Translations under genes and position numbers: made by a program | Notes under the pieces: generated by a model | The model's input: the letters and a program-made list of their open reading frames with translations, nothing else | Told to the model about the DNA's origin: nothing | Database searches by the model: none | DNA from: Thermosinus carboxydivorans Nor1 | GTDB lineage: Bacteria; Bacillota; Negativicutes; Sporomusales; Thermosinaceae | Assembly (NCBI RefSeq): GCF_000169155.1 | Contig: NZ_AAWL01000001.1 | Coordinates: 264,001 to 328,000, forward strand | DNA: 64,000 nt | Direction of reading: 5' to 3' | Shown: piece after piece, positions 50,443 through 60,400 of the stretch | Numbering within the stretch: the stretch's first letter is position 1 | Layout of the letters: each line of letters opens with the position of its first letter

Positions 50443-52056
50443 CTAATGGACGGACGTTGGCGCGTCAGGCGGAGCAGGCAAAAAACGTACCTTGGGATTA
50501 TGCTCCTCGACAAAGCGGAGGGACCATTCATTGGTAAACAGCGCTACCGGGCGCTCGCGCCCATCCCGAACCAGCATGCTCCTATCCATGCCGCGCAGCG
50601 TTTTAAGATCAATGTCTTCCGCCTCCAGCCACCGCGCCAGTTCATACGGCAGCGGCTGAAACATTAGCTCTACGCCATACTCGTGTTTCAGCCGATACTG
50701 CAGCACTTCAAACTGCAGTTGTCCCACGGCGCCGATGATGAAGGATTCAAACCCGGCGTCAAGCTGCCGGAATACCTGGACTGCCCCCTCCTGGGCCAAT
50801 TGGGTGACACCTTTGACAAACTGCTTGCGTTTCATCGTATCCTTAGCCTGCACTCGCGCAAACCGCTCCGGCGGGAAAACAGGAAAATCCTCAAAAGCAA
50901 GCGTGTGGCCCTCGGCGACAAGTGTATCGCCGATGCTGAAGATTCCCGGGTCGAACAGACCGACAATATCCCCCGGATAGGCTTCTTCGATTATGGATCG
51001 GTCCTGGGCCAGAAATTGCTGGGGCTGGGTGAGTTTCAGCGTTTTGCCCGACCGGACGTGATATACCGACATCCCTCTGGTAAATTTACCGGAACAAATC
51101 CGGATAAAGGCCAACCGGTCCCGGTGAGCCGGGTTCATGTTCGCCTGAATTTTAAACACAAAGGCCGAAAATAGTTCGTTGTCCGGCTCAACCGGGCCTG
51201 CCGTAGAAAGGCGCGGCGTCGGCGGCGGGGCAAGGCGCAAGAATTCTTCCAAAAACGGCCGTACACCGAAATTAGTCATGGCGCTGCCAAAAAACATAGG
51301 CGTCAGTTCGCCCCTGAGCACCCGTTTAATGTCGAACGTTTCACCCGCCATATCGAGCAAGGCTATGTCATCGCAAAGCGCTTGGTGAATATCTTTCCCG
51401 ATAATCTCGGTAAACGCCGGGTCGTCCACACTGCCGATAACCGAAGGCATTACCCACTGCCCATGGGACCCGTCGTTTTGAAACAGTTCAATTTGGGCCA
51501 GTTGCCGGTTATAAACGCCCTGATAGTTGCCATCGACGCCAATGGGCCAGTTCATGGGATAGGCCTGAATCCCCAGGACTTTTTCAATCTCTTCCATCAG
51601 CTCAAACGCACTTTTGCCGTGCCTGTCCAATTTATTGACAAAGGTAAAAATTGGAATGCCGCGCTGTTTGCAAACTTTAAACAGTTTTTTGGTCTGGGCC
51701 TCCACCCCTTTCGCGGCATCAATCAGCATAACGGCGCTGTCTACGGCCATCAGCGTGCGGTAAGTGTCTTCACTGAAATCCTCATGGCCAGGAGTATCCA
51801 AAATATTGATACGATAGCCATTATAATCAAACTGTAAAACGCTGGACGTTACCGAAATGCCGCGCTGTTTTTCGATTTCCATCCAGTCCGACACGGCATG
51901 CCGCTGCGCTTTGCGGGCCTTTACCGAGCCGGCCAGGTGAATGGCTCCGCCGTAAAGAAGCAATTTTTCCGTCAGCGTCGTTTTCCCTGCGTCAGGGTGC
52001 GAAATTATGGCAAAGGTGCGACGGCGCTGAATTTCCTTGGTCAAATCTATCGTCAT
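50443..52056 (-). CDS. prfC: Peptide chain release factor 3
   Basis: A 537-residue translational GTPase that ejects RF1/RF2 after termination. G1 is SHPDAGKTTLTEKLL near 18-32, G3 is DTPGHEDFSEDTYR and G4 is NKLD. The RF3-specific middle (KGVEAQTKKLFKVCKQRGIP) and C-terminal domain (QFEVLQYRLKHEYGVEL) are clear. The start at 52056 has AGGAGG 6 bases upstream and gives the normal length; an extended frame to 52140 runs through the intergenic hairpin and is rejected. Confidence 0.95.
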   Translation of the reverse strand: MTIDLTKEIQRRRTFAIISHPDAGKTTLTEKLLLYGGAIHLAGSVKARKAQRHAVSDWMEIEKQRGISVTSSVLQFDYNGYRINILDTPGHEDFSEDTYRTLMAVDSAVMLIDAAKGVEAQTKKLFKVCKQRGIPIFTFVNKLDRHGKSAFELMEEIEKVLGIQAYPMNWPIGVDGNYQGVYNRQLAQIELFQNDGSHGQWVMPSVIGSVDDPAFTEIIGKDIHQALCDDIALLDMAGETFDIKRVLRGELTPMFFGSAMTNFGVRPFLEEFLRLAPPPTPRLSTAGPVEPDNELFSAFVFKIQANMNPAHRDRLAFIRICSGKFTRGMSVYHVRSGKTLKLTQPQQFLAQDRSIIEEAYPGDIVGLFDPGIFSIGDTLVAEGHTLAFEDFPVFPPERFARVQAKDTMKRKQFVKGVTQLAQEGAVQVFRQLDAGFESFIIGAVGQLQFEVLQYRLKHEYGVELMFQPLPYELARWLEAEDIDLKTLRGMDRSMLVRDGRERPVALFTNEWSLRFVEEHNPKVRFLPAPPDAPTSVH

Positions 52057-52142
52057 GGAGTACCTCCTGTGAATTAAAATCAACTTATCTATTTTAGCAT
52101 ATTTTCGCCGCCATACGAAACCTGTGCTGTGACAGGCCAAGA

Positions 52143-52165
52143 AAAAAGCCGCAACCTAAGCGGTG
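52143..52165 (-). terminator. Weak terminator after sdaAA
   Basis: On the minus strand CCGC and GCGG, with flanking partial pairs, form a short stem just after the stop codon, followed by six T residues. Confidence 0.5.
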
Positions 52166-52169
52166 CAGC

Positions 52170-53054
52170 TTAATCGTTTTTGCCAAATAGGCGTTTTTCG
52201 ATGGCTACGGCGGTAGGGGTGCGGGCCAGTCCGCCTTCCGAGGTTTCCCGCAGCATTTTGGGCATAACCAAACCGATTTGGTGCATCGCGTCAATTACTT
52301 CATCGGCCGGAATAACGCTTTCGATGCCAGCCAGGGCCATGTCGGCGGCAACAAGGGCGTGGACGGCGCCGAAGGCATTACGCTTGACGCACGGTACTTC
52401 CACCAGCCCGGCCACCGGGTCGCATACCAGGCCCAACATATTTTTCAGTGCCAGCGCCAAGGCATGGCCGACTTGCCGCGGCGTACCGCCGGCCATTTCG
52501 ACGATGGCGCCGGCCGCCATGGCGGCCGCAGTTCCGCATTCGGCCTGACAGCCCCCTTTCGCCCCGGAGATGGAGGCGTTTTCGGCAATTACCAGCCCAA
52601 TGCCCGCCGTGGTAAACAGGGCCTGAACCAGCGTTTCATCATCACAACCTAATCCTTCGCCAACGGCCAGCAGCGCGCCGGGAACAATGCCGCAGGACCC
52701 GGCCGTAGGACAGGCCACAATTCGTCCCATGCCGGCGTTAACTTCGCTTACCGCCAGCGCATAAGCGGCCGCCTTATAAACGGCACTGCCGCATAACGTT
52801 GAACCGTCCTGTAGCCGATCCTTCATCCGCGCGGCATCGCCCCCGACCAACCCGCTTAATGACTTTTCCCGGCTGGCTAGGCCGCTCTGAACGGCCTCAC
52901 GCATTACCGCAAGATTGAGGTGCATTTGGTTCCAAATCTCCTGACTCGGACGCTGGCTGCGCTCGGTTTCGTACTGCCAGACAATATAGCCAACTGGCTT
53001 TTGCTGCTGTTCGGCCAAAGCCACCAGCTCGGCAATTCGTGAAAACCGCACCAT
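52170..53054 (-). CDS. sdaAA: L-serine dehydratase, iron-sulfur-dependent, alpha subunit
   Basis: A 294-residue catalytic subunit converting L-serine to pyruvate and ammonia with an oxygen-sensitive [4Fe-4S] cluster. The cluster cysteines lie in CPTAGSCGIVPGAL, GGCQAECGTAAAM and LVCDPVAGLVEVPCVKRNA. The split alpha/beta form is typical of anaerobic Firmicutes. It follows the beta gene by 12 bp. Serine made from glycine by the one-carbon pathway could be drained here; that link is inferred. Confidence 0.95.
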   Translation of the reverse strand: MVRFSRIAELVALAEQQQKPVGYIVWQYETERSQRPSQEIWNQMHLNLAVMREAVQSGLASREKSLSGLVGGDAARMKDRLQDGSTLCGSAVYKAAAYALAVSEVNAGMGRIVACPTAGSCGIVPGALLAVGEGLGCDDETLVQALFTTAGIGLVIAENASISGAKGGCQAECGTAAAMAAGAIVEMAGGTPRQVGHALALALKNMLGLVCDPVAGLVEVPCVKRNAFGAVHALVAADMALAGIESVIPADEVIDAMHQIGLVMPKMLRETSEGGLARTPTAVAIEKRLFGKND

Positions 53055-53066
53055 CTTCTTTCCTCC

Positions 53067-53726
53067 TTATACGGGTGGCACCAACAGGGCTGTTTGCACC
53101 GCCGGCACATGCCGCACGGCGGCGAGAGCGTGCTCGGGGATAGGCTGGTCGGCTTCCAAAATCATAAGGGCCTGAGCCCCCCGCTCTTGCCGCGAAACAC
53201 GCATAAACGCGATATTAACCCCTTCTTGCGCCAGCACATGCGTCACGAGGGCAATCACGCCCGGTTTGTCCCGATGCACGGTAATTAGCGTGTAATATTC
53301 GCCGGTGAGTTCCACGGCATAGCCGTCAATTTCCGTAATTACAATATTGCCGCCGCCGACGGAAGCACCGACAACCCGCAGTTTGCGCCCCGATACGCCG
53401 GTCAAGTTGAGGGCCGCCGTATTCGGATGGACGTCGCCCAGATCTCTGGTTACAAACGTAACCTGCAGGCGCCCGGCCGCCATGTTGAGCGCATCCCGTA
53501 GCCGCTCGTCGTCGGCAGCCAGGCCGAGCAGTCCGGCTACCAGTGCCTTGTCGGTACCATGGCCCCGATAAGTCTGGGCAAACGAACCATGCAGCTCAAT
53601 GACCGCTTCCGCCGGCGGTTCGCCCAAAATGCTGAGCGCCATCCGGCCCAACCGGGCCGCCCCGGCCGTATGCGAACTCGACGGCCCAATCATGACCGGC
53701 CCGACAATATCGAAAACCCCGCGCAT
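53067..53726 (-). CDS. sdaAB: L-serine dehydratase, iron-sulfur-dependent, beta subunit
   Basis: A 219-residue subunit. The N-terminal domain has GPVMIGPSSSHTAGAARLG near residues 8-26, which helps form the active site. A C-terminal ACT domain (about 145-219, ALVTHVLAQEGVNIAFMRVS) probably binds serine or another amino acid as regulator. GGAGG precedes the ATG. First gene of the sdaAB-sdaAA pair. Confidence 0.95.
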   Translation of the reverse strand: MRGVFDIVGPVMIGPSSSHTAGAARLGRMALSILGEPPAEAVIELHGSFAQTYRGHGTDKALVAGLLGLAADDERLRDALNMAAGRLQVTFVTRDLGDVHPNTAALNLTGVSGRKLRVVGASVGGGNIVITEIDGYAVELTGEYYTLITVHRDKPGVIALVTHVLAQEGVNIAFMRVSRQERGAQALMILEADQPIPEHALAAVRHVPAVQTALLVPPV

Positions 53727-53792
53727 GATATCCCTCCAGGCAAAATGTAACCTGAGTTTATTCTAACACATTGCCTGTCCATTTAACAGTTG

Positions 53793-53815
53793 AAGCCGCC
53801 CCGACAAAGGGCGGC
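53793..53815 (-). terminator. Hairpin after the his operon
   Basis: AAGCCGCCC and GGGCGGCTT pair around a short loop about 30 bp after hisIE. No strong T-run follows on the minus strand, so termination may be partial. Confidence 0.5.
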
Positions 53816-53841
53816 TTAGACGACATTTACCTTTATTTTCG

Positions 53842-54483
53842 TTATTTTCGCCGACGCTGAAGTTCGGCCAGCAATTCACCCGGCGTAATGTCATGATGAG
53901 CCAGGAGTACCAGGCAGTGATACCATAAATCGGCCATCTCGTAAATAATCTCGCCTTTATCTTGGTTCTTCGCGGCAATAATCGTCTCGGCGGCTTCTTC
54001 GCCAACTTTTTTTAAGATTTTGTCCTGTCCCTTCGCAAACAGATAAGTTGTATATGAACCTTCTTGCGGATTTTTTTTGCGATCCAAAATTACCTGGTAT
54101 AAATCAAGCAAAATGCCGGACGGATCGGAATGTTGGGCCGCAGCTGATTTCTCACCGGCCAGCCGCCTGCTGAAACAGGAAAAAGTCCCTTCATGACAGG
54201 CCACACCCGTCTGCTCAACCTTTATCAGCAGAGCGTCGGCATCACAGTCATAGTAAATGTCTTTCACTTTTTGTACATGGCCAGAAGTTTCGCCTTTTTG
54301 CCATAACCTTTTCCGGCTGCGGCTGTAGAACCAGGTAACGCCTGTTTCAAGCGTTTTGGCCAACGATTCCCTGTTCATATAAGCAAGCATTAGTACCGTG
54401 CCGGTAGCGTCATCCTGGACAATGGCCGGCACCAGCCCGTGCGCGTCATATTTCAGGTTTTCTATATTCTTTTCTATATTCAT
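53842..54483 (-). CDS. hisIE: Bifunctional phosphoribosyl-AMP cyclohydrolase / phosphoribosyl-ATP pyrophosphatase
   Basis: A 213-residue fusion carrying out steps 2 and 3 of histidine synthesis. The N-terminal HisI part (about 1-115) has [19 protein letters not shown] with the metal-binding Asp and Cys residues. The C-terminal HisE part (about 120-213) is helical, with [19 protein letters not shown] (metal-binding Glu) and the [11 protein letters not shown] helix. It is the last gene of the operon and overlaps hisF by 4 bp. Confidence 0.96.
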   Translation of the reverse strand: MNIEKNIENLKYDAHGLVPAIVQDDATGTVLMLAYMNRESLAKTLETGVTWFYSRSRKRLWQKGETSGHVQKVKDIYYDCDADALLIKVEQTGVACHEGTFSCFSRRLAGEKSAAAQHSDPSGILLDLYQVILDRKKNPQEGSYTTYLFAKGQDKILKKVGEEAAETIIAAKNQDKGEIIYEMADLWYHCLVLLAHHDITPGELLAELQRRRK

Positions 54484-55238
54484 AGTCTGACCTCCACTCC
54501 CCGCGCCCGTAAGTATTCTTTCACTTGGCGCACCGTAAACTGACCGTAATGAAATACCGACGCGGCCAATACGGCATCGGCCTTACCATGGACAAGGACA
54601 TCGTAAAAATGCTCCAGTTTGCCGGCGCCGCCGGAAGCAATCACCGGCACGTCAACACACTCGGAAACGGCGCGGGTCAGAGCGATATCATAACCGTCCT
54701 TCGTCCCGTCCTTGTCCATGCTGGTCAGCAGTATTTCCCCTGCCCCCAGGGCCACCCCGCGCTGAACCCATTCCAGCACGTCAAGCCCGGTTGGCGTACG
54801 GCCGCCATTGATATACACTTCCCACCGGCCTGGCGCGGTCTGACGGGCGTCTACTGCCAGGACAATGCACTGCCGTCCGAAACTTTTCGCCCCTTCGGCC
54901 AAAAGACTGGGATTTTTCACGGCGGCCGTGTTGAGCGATACTTTATCGGCGCCGGCGTTAAGCATGGTGCGGATGTCGTTCGCCGTCCGGATGCCGCCGC
55001 CCACGGTAAAGGGAATAAAAATTTGGGTGGCGGTGCGTTCCACCACCTCCACCATGGTACGGCGCTCTTCGACCGAGGCGGTTATATCGAGGAAAACCAG
55101 TTCATCGGCCAGTTCGCGGTCGTAAGCGGCGGCCAGTTCTACCGGATCACCGGCGTCGCGCAGCCCGACAAAGTTGGTCCCCTTAACAACCCGCCCGGCT
55201 TTTACGTCCAAACAGGGAATAATGCGCTTGGTATGCAT
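54480..55238 (-). CDS. hisF: Imidazole glycerol phosphate synthase, cyclase subunit
   Basis: A 252-residue TIM barrel that forms imidazole glycerol phosphate and AICAR from PRFAR and the ammonia supplied by HisH. The catalytic Asp residues are in [14 protein letters not shown] (N-terminus) and VLAVDARQ near 130. Phosphate loops GGGIRT and [10 protein letters not shown] are visible. Its ATG overlaps the hisA stop by 1 bp (TAATG). Confidence 0.97.
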   Translation of the reverse strand: MHTKRIIPCLDVKAGRVVKGTNFVGLRDAGDPVELAAAYDRELADELVFLDITASVEERRTMVEVVERTATQIFIPFTVGGGIRTANDIRTMLNAGADKVSLNTAAVKNPSLLAEGAKSFGRQCIVLAVDARQTAPGRWEVYINGGRTPTGLDVLEWVQRGVALGAGEILLTSMDKDGTKDGYDIALTRAVSECVDVPVIASGGAGKLEHFYDVLVHGKADAVLAASVFHYGQFTVRQVKEYLRARGVEVRL

Positions 55239-55972
55239 TATGCTTCTTCTCCTTTCGCCACCCGGATCGCGCTGCGCAGACTAAGTGCTCCAGTATATAG
55301 GGCCTTGCCAGCAATAACGCCTTCAATCCCTGCCGTCCGCGCCTGCCACAAAGCGCGAATATCATCTAGGCCACGTAGGCCCCCGGAAGCGATAACCGGC
55401 ACACCAGCGGCGCAAGCTAAAGCGCATGTCGCTTCCACATTAATGCCTGTCAGCGTACCGTCCCGGCTGATGTCGGTATAAATGATCCGCGCTACGCCGA
55501 CGGCTGCCATCTGCCGCGCCAATTCCTCGGCGCCCACCTGACCGCTGACACCCCACCCTTCCACGGCGACCACGCCATCGCGAGCGTCAATCCCGACGAC
55601 AATGCGGTCGCCATACCGCGCACAGGCCTCTTTTACCAAGGCGGGCTGCCGCACGGCGACCGAGCCAAGAATAATCCGGCTGATGCCAGCCGCCAAAACG
55701 GTGTCGATGGTGTCCATGGTGCGGATGCCGCCGCCCAGCTGGACAGGAATGTCCACTTTTTTCGCAATGGCGATAACTAGCTCAAGATTAACCGGCCGGC
55801 CCGCAACCGCCCCATCCAAATCGACAACATGGAGGTACTCGGCCCCTTCCCGGCGCCACCTTTTTGCCACCTCGACCGGATTGTCGCTGAAGACCGTTTC
55901 GGCGTCAAACCGTCCCTCGGTCAGGCGCACGCATTTGCCGCCCCGGATGTCAATAGCTGGAAATACTATCAT
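55238..55972 (-). CDS. hisA: ProFAR isomerase
   Basis: A 244-residue TIM barrel doing the Amadori rearrangement of ProFAR to PRFAR. Catalytic Asp residues are in [14 protein letters not shown] (D8) and VVGIDARDG near 130. [11 protein letters not shown] and [11 protein letters not shown] are the phosphate-binding loops. The start overlaps the hisH stop by 1 bp. No sign of the TrpF-HisA double specificity can be read from the sequence. Confidence 0.97.
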   Translation of the reverse strand: MIVFPAIDIRGGKCVRLTEGRFDAETVFSDNPVEVAKRWRREGAEYLHVVDLDGAVAGRPVNLELVIAIAKKVDIPVQLGGGIRTMDTIDTVLAAGISRIILGSVAVRQPALVKEACARYGDRIVVGIDARDGVVAVEGWGVSGQVGAEELARQMAAVGVARIIYTDISRDGTLTGINVEATCALACAAGVPVIASGGLRGLDDIRALWQARTAGIEGVIAGKALYTGALSLRSAIRVAKGEEA

Positions 55973-56577
55973 CAGACCATCTCCTTAAAATTGGCCAGTA
56001 TGCTCAAGCCCACGGCGCCGGACTTTTCGGGGTGGAACTGAACCGCCTGAACATTGCCTCGCCCCACCGCCGCCGTGACCGTACCGCCGTAGTCGGTTAC
56101 CGCCGTAACCAAGGACGCTTCATCCGGTACGGCGTGATAACTGTGCACAAAATAGACATAGGCGGCTTTGGGCAAATTCTGAAATAACGGACTAAACTGC
56201 CTCAGTTCCAGACTGTTCCAGCCCATATGCGGCACTTTTAGTCCCGGTGCGGCCAGCCGCCGCACCATGCCAGGAAAAACGCCCAACCCCGGCACGCCCG
56301 GGTCTTCCTCACTGCCTTCAAACAGCATCTGCAGCCCGACGCAGATACCCAAAAACGGCACCCCCCGGGCAATGACTTCGCGTATGACGTCCACCAGACC
56401 GGCGCGGCGCAGGTTGCGCATACAGTCGCCGAACGCGCCGACGCCAGGCAGTACTACTTTGGCGGCGGCGGCAATCACCTCCGGTCGGTCGGTTACAGTC
56501 ACCTCGGCCCCTAACCGGACAAACGCCTTAGCGGCGCTGTGCAGGTTGCCCATGCCGTAATCGATTATGGCAATCAT
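55972..56577 (-). CDS. hisH: Imidazole glycerol phosphate synthase, glutaminase subunit
   Basis: A 201-residue class I glutamine amidotransferase. The nucleophile is C79 in PFLGICVGLQMLFEG; the His and Glu of the triad are in VQFHPEKSG. It feeds ammonia to HisF. The start at 56577 (MIAIIDYGMGN) has GGAGGAG upstream. A much longer in-frame extension to 56802 lies inside hisB and is rejected. Confidence 0.97.
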   Translation of the reverse strand: MIAIIDYGMGNLHSAAKAFVRLGAEVTVTDRPEVIAAAAKVVLPGVGAFGDCMRNLRRAGLVDVIREVIARGVPFLGICVGLQMLFEGSEEDPGVPGLGVFPGMVRRLAAPGLKVPHMGWNSLELRQFSPLFQNLPKAAYVYFVHSYHAVPDEASLVTAVTDYGGTVTAAVGRGNVQAVQFHPEKSGAVGLSILANFKEMV

Positions 56578-56593
56578 GCCGCCTCTCCTCCTT

Positions 56594-57181
56594 TTATAAC
56601 GTTCCTTTGGTTGACAGAACGCCATCAATGCGCCCGTCCAGCCGTGTCGCTTCATCCAGGGCCCGCCCCAGTGCCTTGAAGATGGCCTCGGCCATATGGT
56701 GGGCATTGCGGCCATACAGCAGGCGCACATGAAGCGTAATCCCGGCATGGACAGCAAAGGCGCGTAAAAATTCTTCCACCAGTTCGCTGGCCATATCGCC
56801 AATCCGCTCTACCGGAAAAGCGGCTTCAAAATGTAAATAAGGCCGACCGCTGATATCCAGCGCTACCATCGCCAGTGCTTCATCCATTGGCACGAAAGCC
56901 GTCCCGTAGCGGCGGATTCCCTGTTTATCGCCCAGTGCCCGGGCAAACGTGCGACCCAGGACAATCCCGGTATCCTCAATGGTGTGGTGGCCATCAACGA
57001 ACAGGTCGCCCGTGGCCGTCACCGTCAGATCAAACAGCCCATGTTTTGCGAATAAATTCAACATATGATCGAAAAAACCAATCCCGGTGGCGATTTCCGC
57101 CCGGCCGGCGCCATCAACATTAAGCGTGGCTTTGACCTGCGTTTCCGCCGTCTGGCGTTCTACCGTAGCCGTTCTGGTCAT
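56594..57181 (-). CDS. hisB: Imidazoleglycerol-phosphate dehydratase
   Basis: A 195-residue monofunctional dehydratase, lacking the phosphatase half found in enteric bacteria. The duplicated manganese sites are visible as [13 protein letters not shown] with [10 protein letters not shown], and [14 protein letters not shown] later. The histidinol-phosphate phosphatase needed for the next-but-one step is not in this operon. It overlaps hisC by 4 bp. Confidence 0.97.
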   Translation of the reverse strand: MTRTATVERQTAETQVKATLNVDGAGRAEIATGIGFFDHMLNLFAKHGLFDLTVTATGDLFVDGHHTIEDTGIVLGRTFARALGDKQGIRRYGTAFVPMDEALAMVALDISGRPYLHFEAAFPVERIGDMASELVEEFLRAFAVHAGITLHVRLLYGRNAHHMAEAIFKALGRALDEATRLDGRIDGVLSTKGTL

Positions 57182-58251
57182 TGCGCTGCCCCTCCTTGCG
57201 TAATTGCGGCCAAAGCCTCAATCACGGCGTCATTTTCTTCCGGCGTGCCCACGGTAATCCGCAAGCACCCGGCAAGACCAGGCGCAGCGCTGAAATCACG
57301 GATACCGATGCCGCAGGCGGCCAACCCGGCGCTGATCCGCTTGGCGTCAACCGCTTTCACGAGGAGAAAATTGGTCGCTGACGGATAAACGGTAATCCCC
57401 GGCAGGCGGCTGAGCTCATCGGCCAGCCGCTGCCGCTCGGCAATAATCTGCCTGATTCCCGGCGCAAATTCCTGCCGCAAATCATATGCCGCTTCTGCGG
57501 CAGCGAGCGACAGGGCATTGACGTGATACGGCAATAGCACCCGGCCAACAAGGCTGGTAATCTCGCCAGACGCCAGCAGGTAACCTACCCGGGCAGCGGC
57601 CAGGCCGTAAGCCTTGGAAAAGGTTCGGACCACGATAAGATTAGCGTATTGCTTTAGCAGTGGTAGTGCCGATTGACCATAAAACTCGTAATAGGCTTCG
57701 TCCACAACCACCGGACAGGGAGCTGCCGCAACAACCTTTTCAATAACGGCGGGCGGGATAACCGTCCCGGTAGGATTATTGGGGTTGCACAAAATAATCA
57801 ACCCGGTGCAGTCACGTTCAGCGGCCGCCAGCACCGCGGCGGCATCCACGCCGAAATCCTCTCCTAGCGCGACCGGTACCGCCACACTGTCGGCCAGTTT
57901 AGCATAGATGCCATACATGGAAAAGGACGGCCAGGGATAGACAATACCGCGGCCGGCGCCGCCAAAGGTGTAACAAAGGGCGGCTAAGAGCTCGCTGGAG
58001 CCATTCCCGATCAGAACATTCTCGGCCGTGAGGCCGCTCTCGGCAGCAATTTTTTGCCGCAGGCTCCGCATGGCCATATCCGGGTAACGGTTAAAGGACA
58101 AACCGGCCAACCGTTCCATGATAGCAGCCTGCACCGGAGCCGGCAGCGGTGTGGGCCGCTCGTTGGCATCCAGTTTAATCACCCATTCCCCGTCATCAAT
58201 GGTGTAAGACGGTAAACGTTCGAGGCCTGGTCTTACTTCCATAGCGTTCAC
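57178..58251 (-). CDS. hisC: Histidinol-phosphate aminotransferase
   Basis: A 357-residue fold-type I PLP enzyme. The PLP lysine is in [18 protein letters not shown] near residue 215; [11 protein letters not shown] and VVDEAYYEF supply the cofactor contacts. [13 protein letters not shown] at the C-terminus is typical. It overlaps hisD by 4 bp. Some family members also transaminate aromatic keto acids, which cannot be excluded. Confidence 0.95.
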   Translation of the reverse strand: MNAMEVRPGLERLPSYTIDDGEWVIKLDANERPTPLPAPVQAAIMERLAGLSFNRYPDMAMRSLRQKIAAESGLTAENVLIGNGSSELLAALCYTFGGAGRGIVYPWPSFSMYGIYAKLADSVAVPVALGEDFGVDAAAVLAAAERDCTGLIILCNPNNPTGTVIPPAVIEKVVAAAPCPVVVDEAYYEFYGQSALPLLKQYANLIVVRTFSKAYGLAAARVGYLLASGEITSLVGRVLLPYHVNALSLAAAEAAYDLRQEFAPGIRQIIAERQRLADELSRLPGITVYPSATNFLLVKAVDAKRISAGLAACGIGIRDFSAAPGLAGCLRITVGTPEENDAVIEALAAITQGGAAQ

Positions 58252-59588
58252 TCCTTCCTTAGCCGCACGGCATTAGCATGGGCCTGGAGCCCTTCGACGG
58301 TCGCCAGCCGGATGATATCGTCACTGACGGCGGCAAGGGCCGCCTTGGTATAAGCGATGATGCTAGTCTTTTTCATGAATGTTTCAACATTGAGCACCGA
58401 ATAAAACCGCGCCGTTCCGCCCGTCGGCAACACATGGTTGGGTCCGGCCAAATAGTCACCTAATGGTTCGGGGGAGTAAGGCCCAAGGAAAACGGCCCCG
58501 GCATGACGAACATAGGGCAGCAGGCTAAACGGATCAGCGGTAACAATTTCCAAGTGTTCGGGCGCCGACATATTGGCCAGCTCCACCGCCTCAAAAAGAT
58601 CGCGGGCAATAATGATCAAACCGGCCCGCCTCAGCGCCGCCGCCGCTATTTCCCGGCGCGGCAGGGCTGCCAGTTGAACTTCGATTTCGGCCGCTACCTG
58701 CCGGGCCAAAGCAGTGCTATCTGTTATGAGAATACTCGAAGCCAACGGGTCATGCTCGGCCTGGCTTAAAAGGTCGGCCGCAATATAGCGAGGGTCGGCG
58801 GTGCTATCGGCGATAATCAGTATTTCGCTTGGCCCGGCCAGCATATCAATATCGCAATGCCCATAGACCGCCTTTTTCGCCAGCGTAACAAACAAGTTAC
58901 CCGGTCCTACGATTTTGTCCACCTTCGGAATGGTGGCCGTGCCAAAAGCCATGGCAGCAATCGCCTGGGCGCCCCCAACTTTGAAGACTTGCGTCACGCC
59001 GGCTTCGCGGGCCGCCACCAATACATACGGATTAATACTGCCGTCCCGATGCGGCGGCACAGTCATAATTATTTCTTTTACCCCGGCAACAGCTGCCGGA
59101 ACGGCATTCATGATAACCGAAGATGGGTAAGCGGCAGTACCGCCTGGCACATAAATCCCCACTCGGTCGAGGGGAATACACTTTTGGCCTAAAATAGCCC
59201 CCTGCTCCCGCTCGGTAAACCACGATTTCGGCAGTTGCTCGGCGTGAAAGCGGCGGACATTGGCAATAGCCCGCCGGATGGCGGCGACGGCTGCGCAGTC
59301 TACCATACCGACGGCGGCAGCAAATTCTGCTTCGCTTACCGCTAACGTGGCCGGACTTAGCTCTGCACCGTCAATCGCCCGCGTATAGCGCAGCAGCGCA
59401 TCGTCCCCCTCCCGGCGCACGTCGCCGACGATTTGCGCCACTACCTCGCTAGCGGTCATGTCGCGCCCGAATACCTCCCGCACTCGCTGCCTGACATTAT
59501 CACTAAGCTCTACTTCATCAAAAGCGGGCTTATGAAATAAATTGACCAGTTCTTGCGCCGTTAGATCGGTGCTAACTACGATTTTCAT
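58248..59588 (-). CDS. hisD: Histidinol dehydrogenase
   Basis: A 446-residue zinc- and NAD-dependent enzyme oxidising histidinol to histidine in two steps. RVGIYVPGGTAAYPSSVIMN near 135, DKIVGPGNLFVTLAKKAVYG near 230, LAGPSEILIIAD and LLSQAEHDP (zinc ligands) are clear, as is SAPEHLEIV near 355. It overlaps both neighbours by 4 bp. Confidence 0.97.
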   Translation of the reverse strand: MKIVVSTDLTAQELVNLFHKPAFDEVELSDNVRQRVREVFGRDMTASEVVAQIVGDVRREGDDALLRYTRAIDGAELSPATLAVSEAEFAAAVGMVDCAAVAAIRRAIANVRRFHAEQLPKSWFTEREQGAILGQKCIPLDRVGIYVPGGTAAYPSSVIMNAVPAAVAGVKEIIMTVPPHRDGSINPYVLVAAREAGVTQVFKVGGAQAIAAMAFGTATIPKVDKIVGPGNLFVTLAKKAVYGHCDIDMLAGPSEILIIADSTADPRYIAADLLSQAEHDPLASSILITDSTALARQVAAEIEVQLAALPRREIAAAALRRAGLIIIARDLFEAVELANMSAPEHLEIVTADPFSLLPYVRHAGAVFLGPYSPEPLGDYLAGPNHVLPTGGTARFYSVLNVETFMKKTSIIAYTKAALAAVSDDIIRLATVEGLQAHANAVRLRKE

Positions 59589-60250
59589 TTGTCCGCCTCA
59601 CTTTCTACCAGGCTCTTGAGCGCTTCAGCCAGACTGTTAATCCGCTCGAATTTCATTTTAAAACTCACTCGGTTGGCAATAAGCCGGGCGGTCGAAGGCT
59701 GGATTTGCGCCACCTCGACCAAATTGTTTTCCCGCAGCGTGCGGCCTGTTTCCACCAGGTCCACAATGAGTTCGGCCAAGCCGACAATAGGGGCCAGTTC
59801 GATCGACCCATTCAGTTTAATAATTTCCATTTGGATCCCCATGCTGTGAAAAAACCGTTCAGCGATGCGCGGATACTTGGTAGCCACCCGCATATGCGCA
59901 TAATCGCTGATTTTGTCTTGCCTGAGCGCCTGGGGAACCGCGGCAACCATGCGGCAGTAGCCGAACTTAAGGTCAAGCAGTTCGTAAACATCCTTATTTT
60001 CTTCTAACAAGACATCTTTGCCAATGATCCCGATATCGGCAGCGCCATATTCCACATAGGTAGGCAAATCGCTCGTCTTAGTGATAATAAAACGAACTTT
60101 GGCGTCATCATTGCTGATAACAAGTTTGCGCGAATCTTGGCTCAAACCTTCAGCGGCACAGCCGACACTGGCCAACATCTGCACCGCCTTGTCAAAAAGT
60201 TTACCTTTCGGCAGCGCTACTGTCAGGTAATTCATGTCCAGCGGCGTCAT
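59585..60250 (-). CDS. hisG: ATP phosphoribosyltransferase catalytic subunit, short form
   Basis: A 221-residue HisG(S), which condenses ATP and PRPP in the first, committed step. It shows VALPKGKLFDKAVQML, GAADIGIIGKDVL and the PRPP loop LIVDLVETGRTLRENNL near 170. It lacks the C-terminal histidine-binding domain of long HisG, so it needs HisZ (61881-63068) for activity and feedback. The ATG at 60250 has GGGGA 7 bases upstream; M6 at 60235 is an alternative. First gene of the operon. Confidence 0.95.
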   Translation of the reverse strand: MTPLDMNYLTVALPKGKLFDKAVQMLASVGCAAEGLSQDSRKLVISNDDAKVRFIITKTSDLPTYVEYGAADIGIIGKDVLLEENKDVYELLDLKFGYCRMVAAVPQALRQDKISDYAHMRVATKYPRIAERFFHSMGIQMEIIKLNGSIELAPIVGLAELIVDLVETGRTLRENNLVEVAQIQPSTARLIANRVSFKMKFERINSLAEALKSLVESEADK

Positions 60251-60287
60251 GAATCATCCCCATTTCTTTAATTAGTTAAAATGTTAA

Positions 60288-60326
60288 TATGATAATATAT
60301 TACCATACGACAAGAAATTTCGTCAA
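60288..60326 (-). promoter_or_regulatory. his operon promoter with overlapping palindromic operator
   Basis: Minus strand TTGACG (60321-60326), an 18-bp spacer and TAATAT (60297-60302). A 20-bp palindrome, 60288-60307, matches its own reverse complement at 18 of 20 positions (TATGRTAAT half-sites) and covers the -10. This is the expected place for a repressor site; the YerC-type protein encoded at 63055 is the obvious candidate. Confidence 0.65.
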
Positions 60327-60400
60327 TCCGCTTACCAGGAATTTATATGAATACGTAGAAGTATTTGGCAGAATACTAACTACTATAAGGGAGGGGCATT

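Noticed and set aside
54525-55481. Plus-strand frame of 318 codons opposite hisF/hisA
   Set aside because: It is antisense to two certain his genes, low-complexity in its second half, and has no ribosome site.
56578-56802. N-terminal extension of hisH
   Set aside because: It lies inside hisB in another frame; the family N-terminus and a strong ribosome site place the start at 56577.
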